The notes under the pieces are model-generated. The model saw only the letters and a list, made by a program, of their open reading frames with translations, was not told the DNA's origin and did not search any database. 64,000 nt of DNA from Micrococcales bacterium 72-143 (GTDB lineage: Bacteria; Actinomycetota; Actinomycetes; Actinomycetales; Microbacteriaceae): assembly GCA_001898835.1 (NCBI GenBank), contig MKVM01000001.1, forward strand, positions 800,466 through 864,465, read 5' to 3'. Within the stretch, counting starts at the first letter, position 1. The number at the start of each line of letters is the position of its first letter. Shown in pieces: positions 1 through 7,122 of this stretch. Position numbers and translations under genes: made by a program.

Positions 1-911
1 GAACCGGGGGCGACCTCGACCGGGACGGACTCACCGGTCAGCATCGACTCGTCCACCGCCGAGACACCCTCGCTCACCACGCCGTCGGCGGGGATCTTCT
101 CCCCCGGCCGCACCACGACCACATCACCAGGCACCAGCTGCCCGACCGGGATGCGCTGCTCGGCCCCGCCGCGGAGGACGACGGCGTCTTTCGCGCCGAG
201 CTCCAGCAGGGCGCGCAGCGCTTCCCCGGACTGCCGCTTGGCGCGGGTCTCCAGGTAGCGGCCGAGGAGGATGAACACGGTCACCAGGGCGGCGACCTCC
301 AGATACACCTCGTGGCCGCCCGCCTGCGGGGTACCGACGAAGGTGACGCTCATCCGCATGCCCGGCATCCCCGCGCCGCCGAAGAACAGGGCGTAGAGGG
401 ACCAGCCGAACGCGGCCAGCACGCCCAAGCTGATCAGGGTGTCCATCGTCGCCGCCCCGTGACGGGCGTTGACCGCCGCGGCACGGTGGAACGGCCACGC
501 CCCCCACACCACCACCGGCGCCGCCAGGGTCAGGGTCAGCCACTGCCAGTAGGTGAACTGCAGCGCCGGGATCATCGACAGCACCGCCACCGGCACCGCC
601 AGGATCGTCGAGATGATCAGACGTTGCCGCAGCGACGCCAGCTCCCCATCCCGCGGCACCGTGGCCTGTTCGTCGTCGGCTTCGGGGGCGGGTGGGGCGG
701 GGACGGACGCGCCGTACCCGGCCTGCTCGACCGCGGCGATCAGCTCCTCCACCGGCACCGGGGACTCGGCGTGCACGCGGGCCTTCTCGGTGGCGAAGTT
801 CACCGTCGCCGCCACCCCGGGCAGCTTGTTCAGCTTCCGTTCCACCCTGCCCGCGCACGACGCGCAAGTCATCCCGGTGATGTCGAGATCGACATCCGTC
901 GTCGTGGTCAT
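1..911 (-). CDS. copA: Copper-exporting P-type ATPase, N-terminal part (runs off left edge)
   Basis: P1B-type ATPase that would pump Cu(I) out of the cytoplasm. Reading from the ATG at 911, the protein opens with an HMA domain ([15 protein letters not shown], residues about 13-27, with the CxxC metal site). An acidic linker, hydrophobic segments and the actuator-domain signature [14 protein letters not shown] follow at the window edge. About 303 codons are visible; the phosphorylation and ATP-binding domains lie outside the window. The start overlaps the stop of the copZ-like gene (ATGA), so the two are translationally coupled in a csoR-copZ-copA operon. Copper specificity is inferred from the HMA motif and the CsoR neighbour, because the membrane CPC motif is not shown in the visible part I read. 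Confidence 0.93.
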   Translation of the reverse strand, partial: MTTTTDVDLDITGMTCASCAGRVERKLNKLPGVAATVNFATEKARVHAESPVPVEELIAAVEQAGYGASVPAPPAPEADDEQATVPRDGELASLRQRLIISTILAVPVAVLSMIPALQFTYWQWLTLTLAAPVVVWGAWPFHRAAAVNARHGAATMDTLISLGVLAAFGWSLYALFFGGAGMPGMRMSVTFVGTPQAGGHEVYLEVAALVTVFILLGRYLETRAKRQSGEALRALLELGAKDAVVLRGGAEQRIPVGQLVPGDVVVVRPGEKIPADGVVSEGVSAVDESMLTGESVPVEVAPG

Positions 912-1258
912 GACGCTGAGGCGAGGCTGTAACCGGCCTCCTCCACCGCCGCCCGCACCCGCTCCGCATCCACCGGCGCGGCGCTGGACACCGTCACCGT
1001 GGACACGCCGCCGGCGTGCAGGTCGACGGCGACGTCGGAGACGCCGTCGATCGCGGAGACCTCCTCGGTGACGCTGCGCACGCAGTGCGAGCAGGTCATC
1101 CCCTCGACCAGGAACTGTGCCGACACGGTGTCACCCGACGCCGGGACTGCGGTGGAGTCGGCGACTGCGGCGTCGTGGGAGGTGGGGCTGCAACAGGCGC
1201 AGCCACCGCCATTGCTGGTCGCCTGCAGCCTGAGGTCCTGGAATGCCTGTCCGGTCAT
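908..1258 (-). CDS. copZ: HMA-domain copper chaperone (CopZ-like)
   Basis: A 116-residue protein with one heavy-metal-associated domain in its C-terminal two thirds ([15 protein letters not shown], residues about 53-67, CxxC). Canonical CopZ is about 68 residues. The extra N-terminus carries a second Cys cluster (GGGCACCSP, residues about 17-25) that could be an added metal-binding or target-docking site. The probable role is to bind cytosolic Cu(I) and deliver it to CopA, encoded immediately downstream with an ATGA overlap. An AGGGAG ribosome site precedes the ATG. The gene lies 48 bp downstream of csoR and should share its CsoR-controlled promoter. Confidence 0.9.
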   Translation of the reverse strand: MTGQAFQDLRLQATSNGGGCACCSPTSHDAAVADSTAVPASGDTVSAQFLVEGMTCSHCVRSVTEEVSAIDGVSDVAVDLHAGGVSTVTVSSAAPVDAERVRAAVEEAGYSLASAS

Positions 1259-1306
1259 GATGTGCTCCCTTCAAGAGCGTTGAATGAATGTGAGTGGGGG
1301 CGGGTG

Positions 1307-1591
1307 TTAGGAGCGCACGAGGCGGGCGATGGCGGCGTTCGCCTCACGGAGCTTCTCCTCCGCGACCGGTCCGCCCTCCGCGGTCGCCTGTGCGACGCAG
1401 TGCCCGAGGTGGTCTTCCAGCAGCGTCAACGCCACTGACTCCAGTGCTTTGGTGACCGCGGACACCTGAGTGAGGATGTCGATGCAGTACGCGTCCTCGT
1501 CGACCATCCGCGCGATCCCCCGCACCTGCCCCTCCGCGCGCCGCAGCCGCGCCAGCAGCGCCTGCTTGTCGTCGACATATCCGTGTGCCAT
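1307..1591 (-). CDS. csoR: CsoR-family copper-sensing repressor
   Basis: A 94-residue all-helical repressor of the CsoR/RcnR family. It shows the family core (LLARLRRAEGQVRGIARMV) and the Cu(I) ligand set Cys (DAYCID), His and Cys (LEDHLGHC), which matches the Cys-His-Cys pattern of copper-type CsoR rather than the nickel or formaldehyde branches. I start it at the ATG at 1591, which has a GGAGG site about 8 nt upstream; a TTG at 1606 is possible but has poorer spacing. It is the first gene of csoR-copZ-copA. It probably represses both itself and the divergent AAA gene through the palindrome at 1615-1633, releasing DNA when Cu(I) binds. Confidence 0.95.
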   Translation of the reverse strand: MAHGYVDDKQALLARLRRAEGQVRGIARMVDEDAYCIDILTQVSAVTKALESVALTLLEDHLGHCVAQATAEGGPVAEEKLREANAAIARLVRS

Positions 1592-1614
1592 TCCGACCAC
1601 CTCCAACCCGATGC

Positions 1615-1633
1615 TATACCCGCTGGGGGTATA
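1615..1633. promoter_or_regulatory. CsoR operator between csoR and the divergent AAA gene
   Basis: Perfect inverted repeat TATACCC-5 nt-GGGTATA in the divergent intergenic region. G-tract palindromes of this kind are the known DNA targets of CsoR proteins. It lies 24 bp upstream of the csoR start, so it would cover the core promoter. Confidence 0.85.
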
Positions 1634-1683
1634 AGGTGCTTTCGCGGTCGGATATTCCCGACCGCGCAGACAGGAGGGCGAAC

Positions 1684-2205
1684 GTGACCAACTGGTACGT
1701 GATCACGGGCGGGCCGAGCTCGGGGAAAACCACCACCGTGAATCTGTTGCGCGACCGCGGCTACACGACCACGATCGAGCACGCCCGCCACTACCTCGAC
1801 CTGCAGCGCATCGCCGGCCGCACCGTCGAGGAGGTCCGCGCCAAGCAGCGCCAGTTCCAGCGCGGCGTGCTGGACATGCAGCTCGCCGAGGAAGCCGGCC
1901 TCGATCCCGACACGACGGTGTTTCTGGACCGGGCCATCCCGGACTCGCTGGCCTATTACCGCTTCCTGGACCTCGAACCCGACCCGATCCTGCTGGCCGC
2001 GCTCGAGCGGGTGAACTACCGGACGACGTTCATCCTGGACCTGCTGCCGCTGGCGCCGGACTACGCCCGCACCGAGGACACCGCTGCCCAGCAGCGAATC
2101 CATCACCTGCTCACCGAGGTCTACGCGGCGCTGCAGTTCCCGATCGTGCACGTCCCCGTGCTCGGGGCGAAGGAGCGGGTCGACTTCATCCTCGACCGGC
2201 TCTAA
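1684..2205 (+). CDS. AAA-family ATP-binding protein (AAA_28-like)
   Basis: A 173-residue P-loop protein starting at the GTG at 1684, which has an AGGAGGG ribosome site 8 nt upstream; the open frame extends further but lacks a site there. It opens almost at once with a Walker A motif (TGGPSSGKTTTV, residues about 7-18). It resembles the NadR/thymidylate-kinase-like AAA_28 fold, whose members are small nucleotide-binding or nucleotide-kinase-like proteins; TVFLDRAIPDS looks like the Walker B region. The physiological substrate cannot be read from sequence. It is divergent from csoR across a CsoR operator, so it is probably copper-induced. Such proteins recur in actinobacterial metal islands, but their role there is unclear to me. 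Confidence 0.8.
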   Translation: MTNWYVITGGPSSGKTTTVNLLRDRGYTTTIEHARHYLDLQRIAGRTVEEVRAKQRQFQRGVLDMQLAEEAGLDPDTTVFLDRAIPDSLAYYRFLDLEPDPILLAALERVNYRTTFILDLLPLAPDYARTEDTAAQQRIHHLLTEVYAALQFPIVHVPVLGAKERVDFILDRL

Positions 2206-2264
2206 GCCGCGCGCCGGCCCGGGGGCGCGTTCTGCCCGGGTGTCGATGGCTGGACTCGTAATAA

Positions 2265-2283
2265 CATACCCCCCTAGCGTATG
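2265..2283. promoter_or_regulatory. Second CsoR-type operator, upstream of the copper-storage gene
   Basis: Near-palindrome CATACCC-5 nt-GCGTATG, the same 19-bp architecture as the perfect operator at 1615. Six of seven arm positions pair. It lies about 85 bp upstream of the Cys-rich four-helix protein and probably makes that gene copper-inducible. Confidence 0.6.
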
Positions 2284-2366
2284 CAAGCCGGTCGCCGACC
2301 GCTGGTGCCCGGCCTACGGTTCTTCGCAACCGACCCGGTATCGGGTCGCCGAGAAGGAGGACTGAG

Positions 2367-2771
2367 ATGACCGTTGCGGATCAGATGCTCCGGACCTACC
2401 CGAAGGATCTGGGAGACCTCGATCAGGCGGCACTACTGGCCTGCATTGAGGCGTGCGTCGAGTGCGCCCAGGCGTGCAGCGCCTGCGCCGACGCCTGTTT
2501 GGCCGAGGACATGATCGCCGACCTCATCAAGTGTGTGAGGACCAACCTCGACTGCGCGGACCTGTGCGAGACAACCGGGCGCATCCTGTCGCGGCGCACC
2601 GGCTACGACGCGAACGTCACGCGGGCGACCCTGGAGGCCTGCCGCACCGCGTGTACGGCCTGCGCCGACGAATGCGAACAGCACGCGGGCATGCACGAGC
2701 ACTGCCGGGTGTGTGCGGAAGCCTGCCGGACGTGCGAGCAGGCCTGCGAGAAGCTGCTCGGTCTACTGTGA
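2367..2771 (+). CDS. Four-helix-bundle copper-storage protein (Csp-like, DUF326)
   Basis: A 134-residue protein with 18 cysteines, mostly spaced as CxxxC or CxxC along predicted helices (for example CIEACVECAQACSACADAC near residues 26-44 and CRVCAEACRTCEQAC near the C-terminus). This is the signature of Csp/DUF326 proteins, which line a four-helix bundle with Cys thiols and store many Cu(I) ions. No signal or Tat peptide is present, so it should act in the cytosol (Csp3-like). It starts at an ATG with a strong AAGGAGGAC site. It is coupled by a GTGA overlap to the DUF305 gene, and a CsoR-like operator lies upstream. Its role is probably to buffer copper in parallel with CopA efflux. Confidence 0.9.
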   Translation: MTVADQMLRTYPKDLGDLDQAALLACIEACVECAQACSACADACLAEDMIADLIKCVRTNLDCADLCETTGRILSRRTGYDANVTRATLEACRTACTACADECEQHAGMHEHCRVCAEACRTCEQACEKLLGLL

Positions 2772-3259
2772 GCGACGACACCCAGCACGAGATGGCTTCG
2801 CACGCCGGCGGTGCGAAGAGCTACCTGCGCCTGCTCATCGCCTTGGCCCTGAGCCTGGTGGTGATGTACTTCTTCACGTTCGCGCTGATCAACGTCGTCG
2901 GCGATCTCTACCTGAACATCAGCAACCTCTACATGGCCCTGATGATGGTCTTTCCGATGGGCATCATCATGATCGCGATCATGTGGCGCATGTTCCCGAA
3001 CAAGCCGCTGAATATCGGGCTCATCGTCGCATTCGCCCTGCTCACGGTCGCCGCGTTCTTCATGGGAAGGTCCGCGACGTTCGTGGGAAATCAGCAGTTC
3101 CTCGACTCCATGATCCCCCACCACTCCCGAGCCATCCTGCTCTGCGAACAGTCGAACATCACCGACCCGGAGATCAAAGACCTCTGCGGGGAGATCGTCG
3201 AGTCTCAGCAGCAAGAAATCGATCAGATGAAGGACATCCTGCAGCGGCTCGGGAACTAG
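2768..3259 (+). CDS. DUF305 membrane protein
   Basis: A 163-residue protein whose GTG start overlaps the stop of the copper-storage gene. It has three predicted transmembrane segments (residues about 19-40, 45-72 and 78-98) and then a soluble tail with the DUF305 hallmark FLDSMIPHHSRAILLCEQ and a glutamine/glutamate-rich helix (SQQQEIDQMKDIL). The His-His pair and the nearby Met and Cys are plausible metal ligands. DUF305 proteins are frequent in copper-resistance loci, but their biochemical role is unproven. The stop shares four bases with the stop of the convergent acetate kinase gene. Confidence 0.85.
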   Translation: MSDDTQHEMASHAGGAKSYLRLLIALALSLVVMYFFTFALINVVGDLYLNISNLYMALMMVFPMGIIMIAIMWRMFPNKPLNIGLIVAFALLTVAAFFMGRSATFVGNQQFLDSMIPHHSRAILLCEQSNITDPEIKDLCGEIVESQQQEIDQMKDILQRLGN

Positions 3260-4407
3260 ACCGGCCCTGCTGGATCAGCGTCGGGCCGAGTCACCGCGGC
3301 TAGAGATTGCCGGGCGATCTCGAGCTCTTCGTCTGTGGGCACGACCAGGACGGCGGTCCGGGAGCGGGAGTCGGAGATCGTCCGCGCCTCCCGCCCCGCC
3401 GTCGCGCGATTGCGTTCGTCGTCGAGGCGAATGCCGAGCCCCTCCATGCCGGCGACGGCGGCGGCGCGGGTCGCCGGCGCATTCTCGCCCACACCGCCGG
3501 TGAACACGATCGCGTCGGCGCCGCCGAGCTGGGCGAGGTAGGCGCCGAGGTAGTGCCGCAGCCGGTGGTGGTAGACCTCCAGCGCCGCGGTCGCGACGGG
3601 GTCACCGGCGACCGCAGCCGCGTGAATGTCGCGCATGTCCTCGGTGCCGGCCAGAGCGCGCAAGCCGCTCTCGCGGGTCAGCAGCTCCTCGAGCGCGTCC
3701 CATCCGAGGCCAGCTCGGCCGAGGGCGATGAGCACTCCGGGATCGACGTCGCCAGCGCGGGTGCCCATGACGAGTCCTGCCAGGGGCGTCATGCCCATCG
3801 AGGTGTCGACGGACCGCCCGCCGGCGATCGCGCAGGCGGAGGCGCCGTTGCCCAGATGGAAGACGATCAGGCGCAGCTCCGACAGCGGGCGTCCCAGCAG
3901 CTCGGCCGCGCGCGTGGAGACGTACTGGTAGGAGATGCCGTGGAACCCGTAACGGCGGATCCGATGCTGCCGGACGAGCTCCGGCGGCAGCGCGTAGACG
4001 GTGGCTGCCGGCGGCAGGGTGCGATGGAACGCGGTATCGAACACCGCAACGTTCGGGATGCCGGGGAACACGGCACGGGCGGCACGGATGCCCGCGAGAT
4101 TGACCGGGTTGTGCAGCGGCGCCAAGGCGGCGAGCTCGTCGATCTGCTGCTCCACCTCGTCGGTGATCAGCGTCGCGGAGTCGAACCGGCTGCCGCCGTG
4201 CACCACACGGTGGCCGATGACCGCGACGGGTTCGTCGCGCAGCTTCGCAAGCAGATCCTGAATCGCGGCATCGTGTCCCGCCGCCTCGCGGCGATCCGTG
4301 TCGAGCCGTTCCACGAGGCCGCCCCGGATCGACGCGCCCGACTGGCCGTCGACCAGCTGCCACTTCACCGAGGAGGAGCCCGCGTTCAGCACCAGCACGA
4401 CGGTCAT
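3256..4407 (-). CDS. ackA: Acetate kinase
   Basis: ATP + acetate = ADP + acetyl phosphate. The 383-residue protein shows both family signatures: VLVLNAGSSSVKWQL at the N-terminus and RYGFHGISYQYV in the middle, plus GNGASACAIAGGRSVDTSMG and the FTGGVGENAPATR nucleotide-binding segment. Length is slightly short of the usual 395-400. No phosphotransacetylase (pta) or phosphoketolase gene is adjacent, which is unusual for a chromosomal copy. Its position between copper genes suggests it travels with the island, perhaps supplying ATP or disposing of acetyl phosphate under metal stress; that role is inference. Confidence 0.95.
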   Translation of the reverse strand: MTVVLVLNAGSSSVKWQLVDGQSGASIRGGLVERLDTDRREAAGHDAAIQDLLAKLRDEPVAVIGHRVVHGGSRFDSATLITDEVEQQIDELAALAPLHNPVNLAGIRAARAVFPGIPNVAVFDTAFHRTLPPAATVYALPPELVRQHRIRRYGFHGISYQYVSTRAAELLGRPLSELRLIVFHLGNGASACAIAGGRSVDTSMGMTPLAGLVMGTRAGDVDPGVLIALGRAGLGWDALEELLTRESGLRALAGTEDMRDIHAAAVAGDPVATAALEVYHHRLRHYLGAYLAQLGGADAIVFTGGVGENAPATRAAAVAGMEGLGIRLDDERNRATAGREARTISDSRSRTAVLVVPTDEELEIARQSLAAVTRPDADPAGPV

Positions 4408-4574
4408 CCGCAGCTCCCCAGGTGCCTCATCGTCATCGTCGTCGGATTCTACGGCGCGACCACCCGACGCCTTGCGACCCTCGCCCCGGTGAACCTGGGT
4501 GGCGCCTGCCGTCCCGGATCGCTCGAGCGGCTCGAGGCTGTGGCCGTCGCTGGGACCCCCTCAAGGTGAGGGCT

Positions 4575-4591
4575 GTACCCGGAGGGGGTAC
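4575..4591. promoter_or_regulatory. Third CsoR-type operator, upstream of the DUF6153/System II run
   Basis: Perfect inverted repeat GTACCC-5 nt-GGGTAC with the same spacing as the csoR operator. It lies 26 bp before the likely start of the next gene, in the right place to control the long coupled run that ends with ccdA. Confidence 0.7.
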
Positions 4592-4617
4592 TGTTGGGCG
4601 TGGAAAGGCGGACAGGA

Positions 4618-5061
4618 ATGCGAGGAATCCGGGCGGCGCTGCAGCCAGCGGGCCCCACACGTCGCGCTGCCTTGCTCGCCTTCGGTGTGGTCATCGCCGT
4701 CATCGCCGGCATCCTTGCCATGCATTCGTTGAGCCTGGAGGACAACCAGACCGGCTCCGTCACACCAGCCGTGTCGGTCGTGTCAGCCCAGGGGGAGCCC
4801 GTCGCGGCGACCGCACCGGTGTCGTCATCGGATTCGCAGGGATGCGACACCATCGTCTGCACGCCCGGCCATGCGCTGGACGCGATCGCTTGCGTCCTGG
4901 CCCTGCTGTTGACGCTGTCACTCCTGATCTTGGTGGATCGATCCCGTTGGGACGAGCTCCTTGCGCTGCTCCGGCGTCACCTGTCGGTGATGCCGACACC
5001 GCGGGGTCTTGCGTTACGGGCTGCTCCTTCCCTCGTCGCCCTGTCGGTCAGTCGGACCTGA
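4618..5061 (+). CDS. DUF6153-like membrane protein
   Basis: Predicted protein of 147 residues from the ATG at 4618; in-frame GTG (4600) and TTG (4594) codons are alternatives but lie against the operator. It has an N-terminal membrane helix (ALLAFGVVIAVIAGILAMHSL) ending in the AMHSL motif I associate with DUF6153. A Ser/Thr/Ala-rich extracytoplasmic loop with two Cys (GCDTIVC) follows, then a second helix (ACVLALLLTLSLLILVDR) and a basic tail. Function is unknown. The AMHSL His and Met and the Cys pair could bind metal. The operator upstream and the genes downstream tie it to copper and to extracytoplasmic thiol chemistry. Confidence 0.65.
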   Translation: MRGIRAALQPAGPTRRAALLAFGVVIAVIAGILAMHSLSLEDNQTGSVTPAVSVVSAQGEPVAATAPVSSSDSQGCDTIVCTPGHALDAIACVLALLLTLSLLILVDRSRWDELLALLRRHLSVMPTPRGLALRAAPSLVALSVSRT

Positions 5062-5348
5062 CCCGCGCTGCCGCATCGCGGATGATGCGCGCGAGTGCCG
5101 GGCACGCGGCGGTCACTGACCACGCCTGAGTACGCGTCCGGCTGAACGGCCGCTCGGCGCGTCCGGGCGTCACCTCTCGTAGGCAGCTGCGCGAACTGTT
5201 CGCCCGCGACCCTGCCGCTCTCACTTCGCGACCACCGCCGCGCGCACCCACCGTCATGGCGAGCGCGTGCCCGCTCGAGCGTCGGCCATGTCCTTGCCAG
5301 TGCCGCCTTTCTGCGCGGCCGCCGATCTACAACCCCGTGAAGGATCTG

Positions 5349-5447
5349 ATGTTCCGTTCTATGCCCTTCGTCCTCACCGCATTGGTGCTGCTCGCGGTCC
5401 TCGCTGGTGCCGCGATCCTGTACTTCGCATTGGCGGTCTTCGCATGA
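5349..5447 (+). CDS. Small single-pass membrane peptide (32 residues)
   Basis: A short reading frame from the ATG at 5349 with an AAGGA site 6 nt upstream. It encodes essentially one transmembrane helix (FVLTALVLLAVLAGAAILYF). Its stop overlaps the ATG of the M23 peptidase gene (ATGA), which is the best evidence that it is translated. It may be a coupling leader or a small partner of the membrane proteins that follow. The 290 bases upstream, back to 5062, show no gene or clear signal that I can identify. Confidence 0.5.
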   Translation: MFRSMPFVLTALVLLAVLAGAAILYFALAVFA

Positions 5448-6235
5448 TCGCGGACACCGCCGGGCACGACATACCGCCAACCCGTCGCCGCATTCGGGAG
5501 CACGCCATCGCCGCGCAGGCGGCGCACCGGCAGCGACGCGCGAGATGGCTGCGCCGTCGCGGGGTGGCTGTCGTGGCGATGGCCGCGGTGCCCGCCCTTG
5601 CCGTCCCGTTGTCGCTGCCCTCGCCCTCCCCGGCCGAGGCTCTCACTGCCCAGCAGCCGGAGACGGTGAGCTCCCAGCCGCAGTCGCTCACAGTCGGCGA
5701 CCGCGCCGCGCCGGTGGTGCTGGACCGCGACGGCTTCTCCGCCAGCGTGCCGCTGCCCGATGGCGCCGAGCCGTATGCGTTCACTGCGGCCACCTTCGTG
5801 AACGATCCCGCCTCGCCGGTGCAGTGGCCGTTCACGACAGGGGTGCCGGTCAGTAGCCCGTTCGGCTATCGCATCCCGCCCTGCTCGTCGTGCTCGAGCT
5901 ACCACAACGGGGTCGATCTGACCCCGGGGATGGGCACCTCGATCCAGGCGATGGCGGATGGAATCGTGACGGTCGCGACCGACGAGGGCGGCAGTTACGG
6001 CACCTATGTGGTGATCCGGCACGAGATCGACGGGCAGCTGGTCGAGAGCCTCTACGCGCACATGATCGAGGGCTCGATCGCCCTCGAGGTGGGGGAGCGA
6101 GTTCGGGTCGGGCAGCTGGTGGGTTTGGTGGGGAACACGGGCCTGAGCACGGGGGCGCATCTGCACTTCGAGGTGCGGCCCGACGGCGAACCGGTCGATC
6201 CGTTCGTCTGGCTGCCGCCGAGGGTGCGGTCGTGA
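5444..6235 (+). CDS. M23-family (LytM-type) zinc metallopeptidase, exported
   Basis: A 263-residue protein with a basic N-terminus, a hydrophobic export segment (VAVVAMAAVPALAVPLSL, residues about 44-61) and a C-terminal LytM/M23 domain. The zinc motifs are visible as YHNGVDLT (HxxxD) and GAHLHFEV (HxH), with FGYRIPP before them. All catalytic positions appear intact, so it may cut peptidoglycan cross-bridges or remodel the wall. The insert PCSSCSS just before the HxxxD motif adds two Cys. It is coupled at both ends, to the 32-residue peptide upstream and to lgt downstream. Its link to copper or cytochrome assembly is contextual only. Confidence 0.9.
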   Translation: MIADTAGHDIPPTRRRIREHAIAAQAAHRQRRARWLRRRGVAVVAMAAVPALAVPLSLPSPSPAEALTAQQPETVSSQPQSLTVGDRAAPVVLDRDGFSASVPLPDGAEPYAFTAATFVNDPASPVQWPFTTGVPVSSPFGYRIPPCSSCSSYHNGVDLTPGMGTSIQAMADGIVTVATDEGGSYGTYVVIRHEIDGQLVESLYAHMIEGSIALEVGERVRVGQLVGLVGNTGLSTGAHLHFEVRPDGEPVDPFVWLPPRVRS

Positions 6236-7122
6236 TGTCGCTCGACGTGCTGCCGGCCCTGATCCCGAGCCCGGACATCAGCTACATCCAGCTCGGGCCG
6301 CTGCGGATCCACTTCTACGCCCTGTTCATCCTCACCGGCATCGTGCTGGCCGTCGTCATCGCGGCGCGGCGGCTGCAGCGCGCGGGGCATCCGCGTGGCG
6401 CGGTGCTGGATGTGGCGATGTGGGCGGTGCCGCTGGGCATCGTCGGCGCCCGCATCTATCATGTGCTCACCCATCCGGGCGACTACTTCTATCCGGGTGC
6501 GGACCTGCTGAGGGTGCTCTACTTATGGGAGGGCGGCCTGGCGATTTTCGGGGCCGTGCTCCTCGGCTTGGTCGGGATCATCATCGGCACCCGCCGGGCC
6601 GGGATCCCGCTGCTGCTGTTCCTGGATGCGCTGGCCCCGGGCATGCTCGTCGCGCAGGCCGTCGGGCGGCTGGGCAACTACTTCAACCAGGAGCTGTTCG
6701 GTCCGCCCACCACGCTGCCGTGGGGGCTGCAGATCGACCCGGGCAGCCCCGCGATCCCGCCCGGCACCCCGGAGGGCACGCTGTTCCAGCCGCTGTTCCT
6801 GTACGAGCTGCTGTGGAATCTGCTCGGCGCCGCGGTGATCCTGATCGTCGAGCGCATCCGTCGCCTCGACGGGCACCCCGCGGCCGGGACCGGGCTGAGC
6901 CTGGGCCTCTACCTGCTGTGGTACGGGTTCGGGCGGGCCTTCCTGGAGTCGATCCGTTTGGACCCGACCGAGCTGCTGGCTGGCGGCATCAAGGCGAACA
7001 TCGTCACCGCAGTGATCGCGGCCGTGCTCGGCGTCGGCGTCATCGTCTACGCGCAGTGGCGCACCCGACGGGCCGCGGCCGTCCTGGCCGGAGACGAGGC
7101 GGCGCATGCCGAAGCCGAGTAG
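6235..7122 (+). CDS. lgt: Prolipoprotein diacylglyceryl transferase
   Basis: Transfers diacylglycerol from phosphatidylglycerol to the lipobox Cys of prelipoproteins in the membrane. The 295-residue, multi-helix protein carries the Lgt signature GRLGNYFNQELFG (residues about 143-155) and the preceding WEGGLAIFG segment. A GTG at 6232 is an equally coupled alternative start (GTGATG). This is most likely a second, island-borne copy, since lgt is essential and normally chromosomal. A lipoprotein substrate (the thioredoxin-like protein at 10,020) is encoded in the same run. Its 3' end overlaps resB by 17 bp. Confidence 0.93.
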   Translation: MSLDVLPALIPSPDISYIQLGPLRIHFYALFILTGIVLAVVIAARRLQRAGHPRGAVLDVAMWAVPLGIVGARIYHVLTHPGDYFYPGADLLRVLYLWEGGLAIFGAVLLGLVGIIIGTRRAGIPLLLFLDALAPGMLVAQAVGRLGNYFNQELFGPPTTLPWGLQIDPGSPAIPPGTPEGTLFQPLFLYELLWNLLGAAVILIVERIRRLDGHPAAGTGLSLGLYLLWYGFGRAFLESIRLDPTELLAGGIKANIVTAVIAAVLGVGVIVYAQWRTRRAAAVLAGDEAAHAEAE

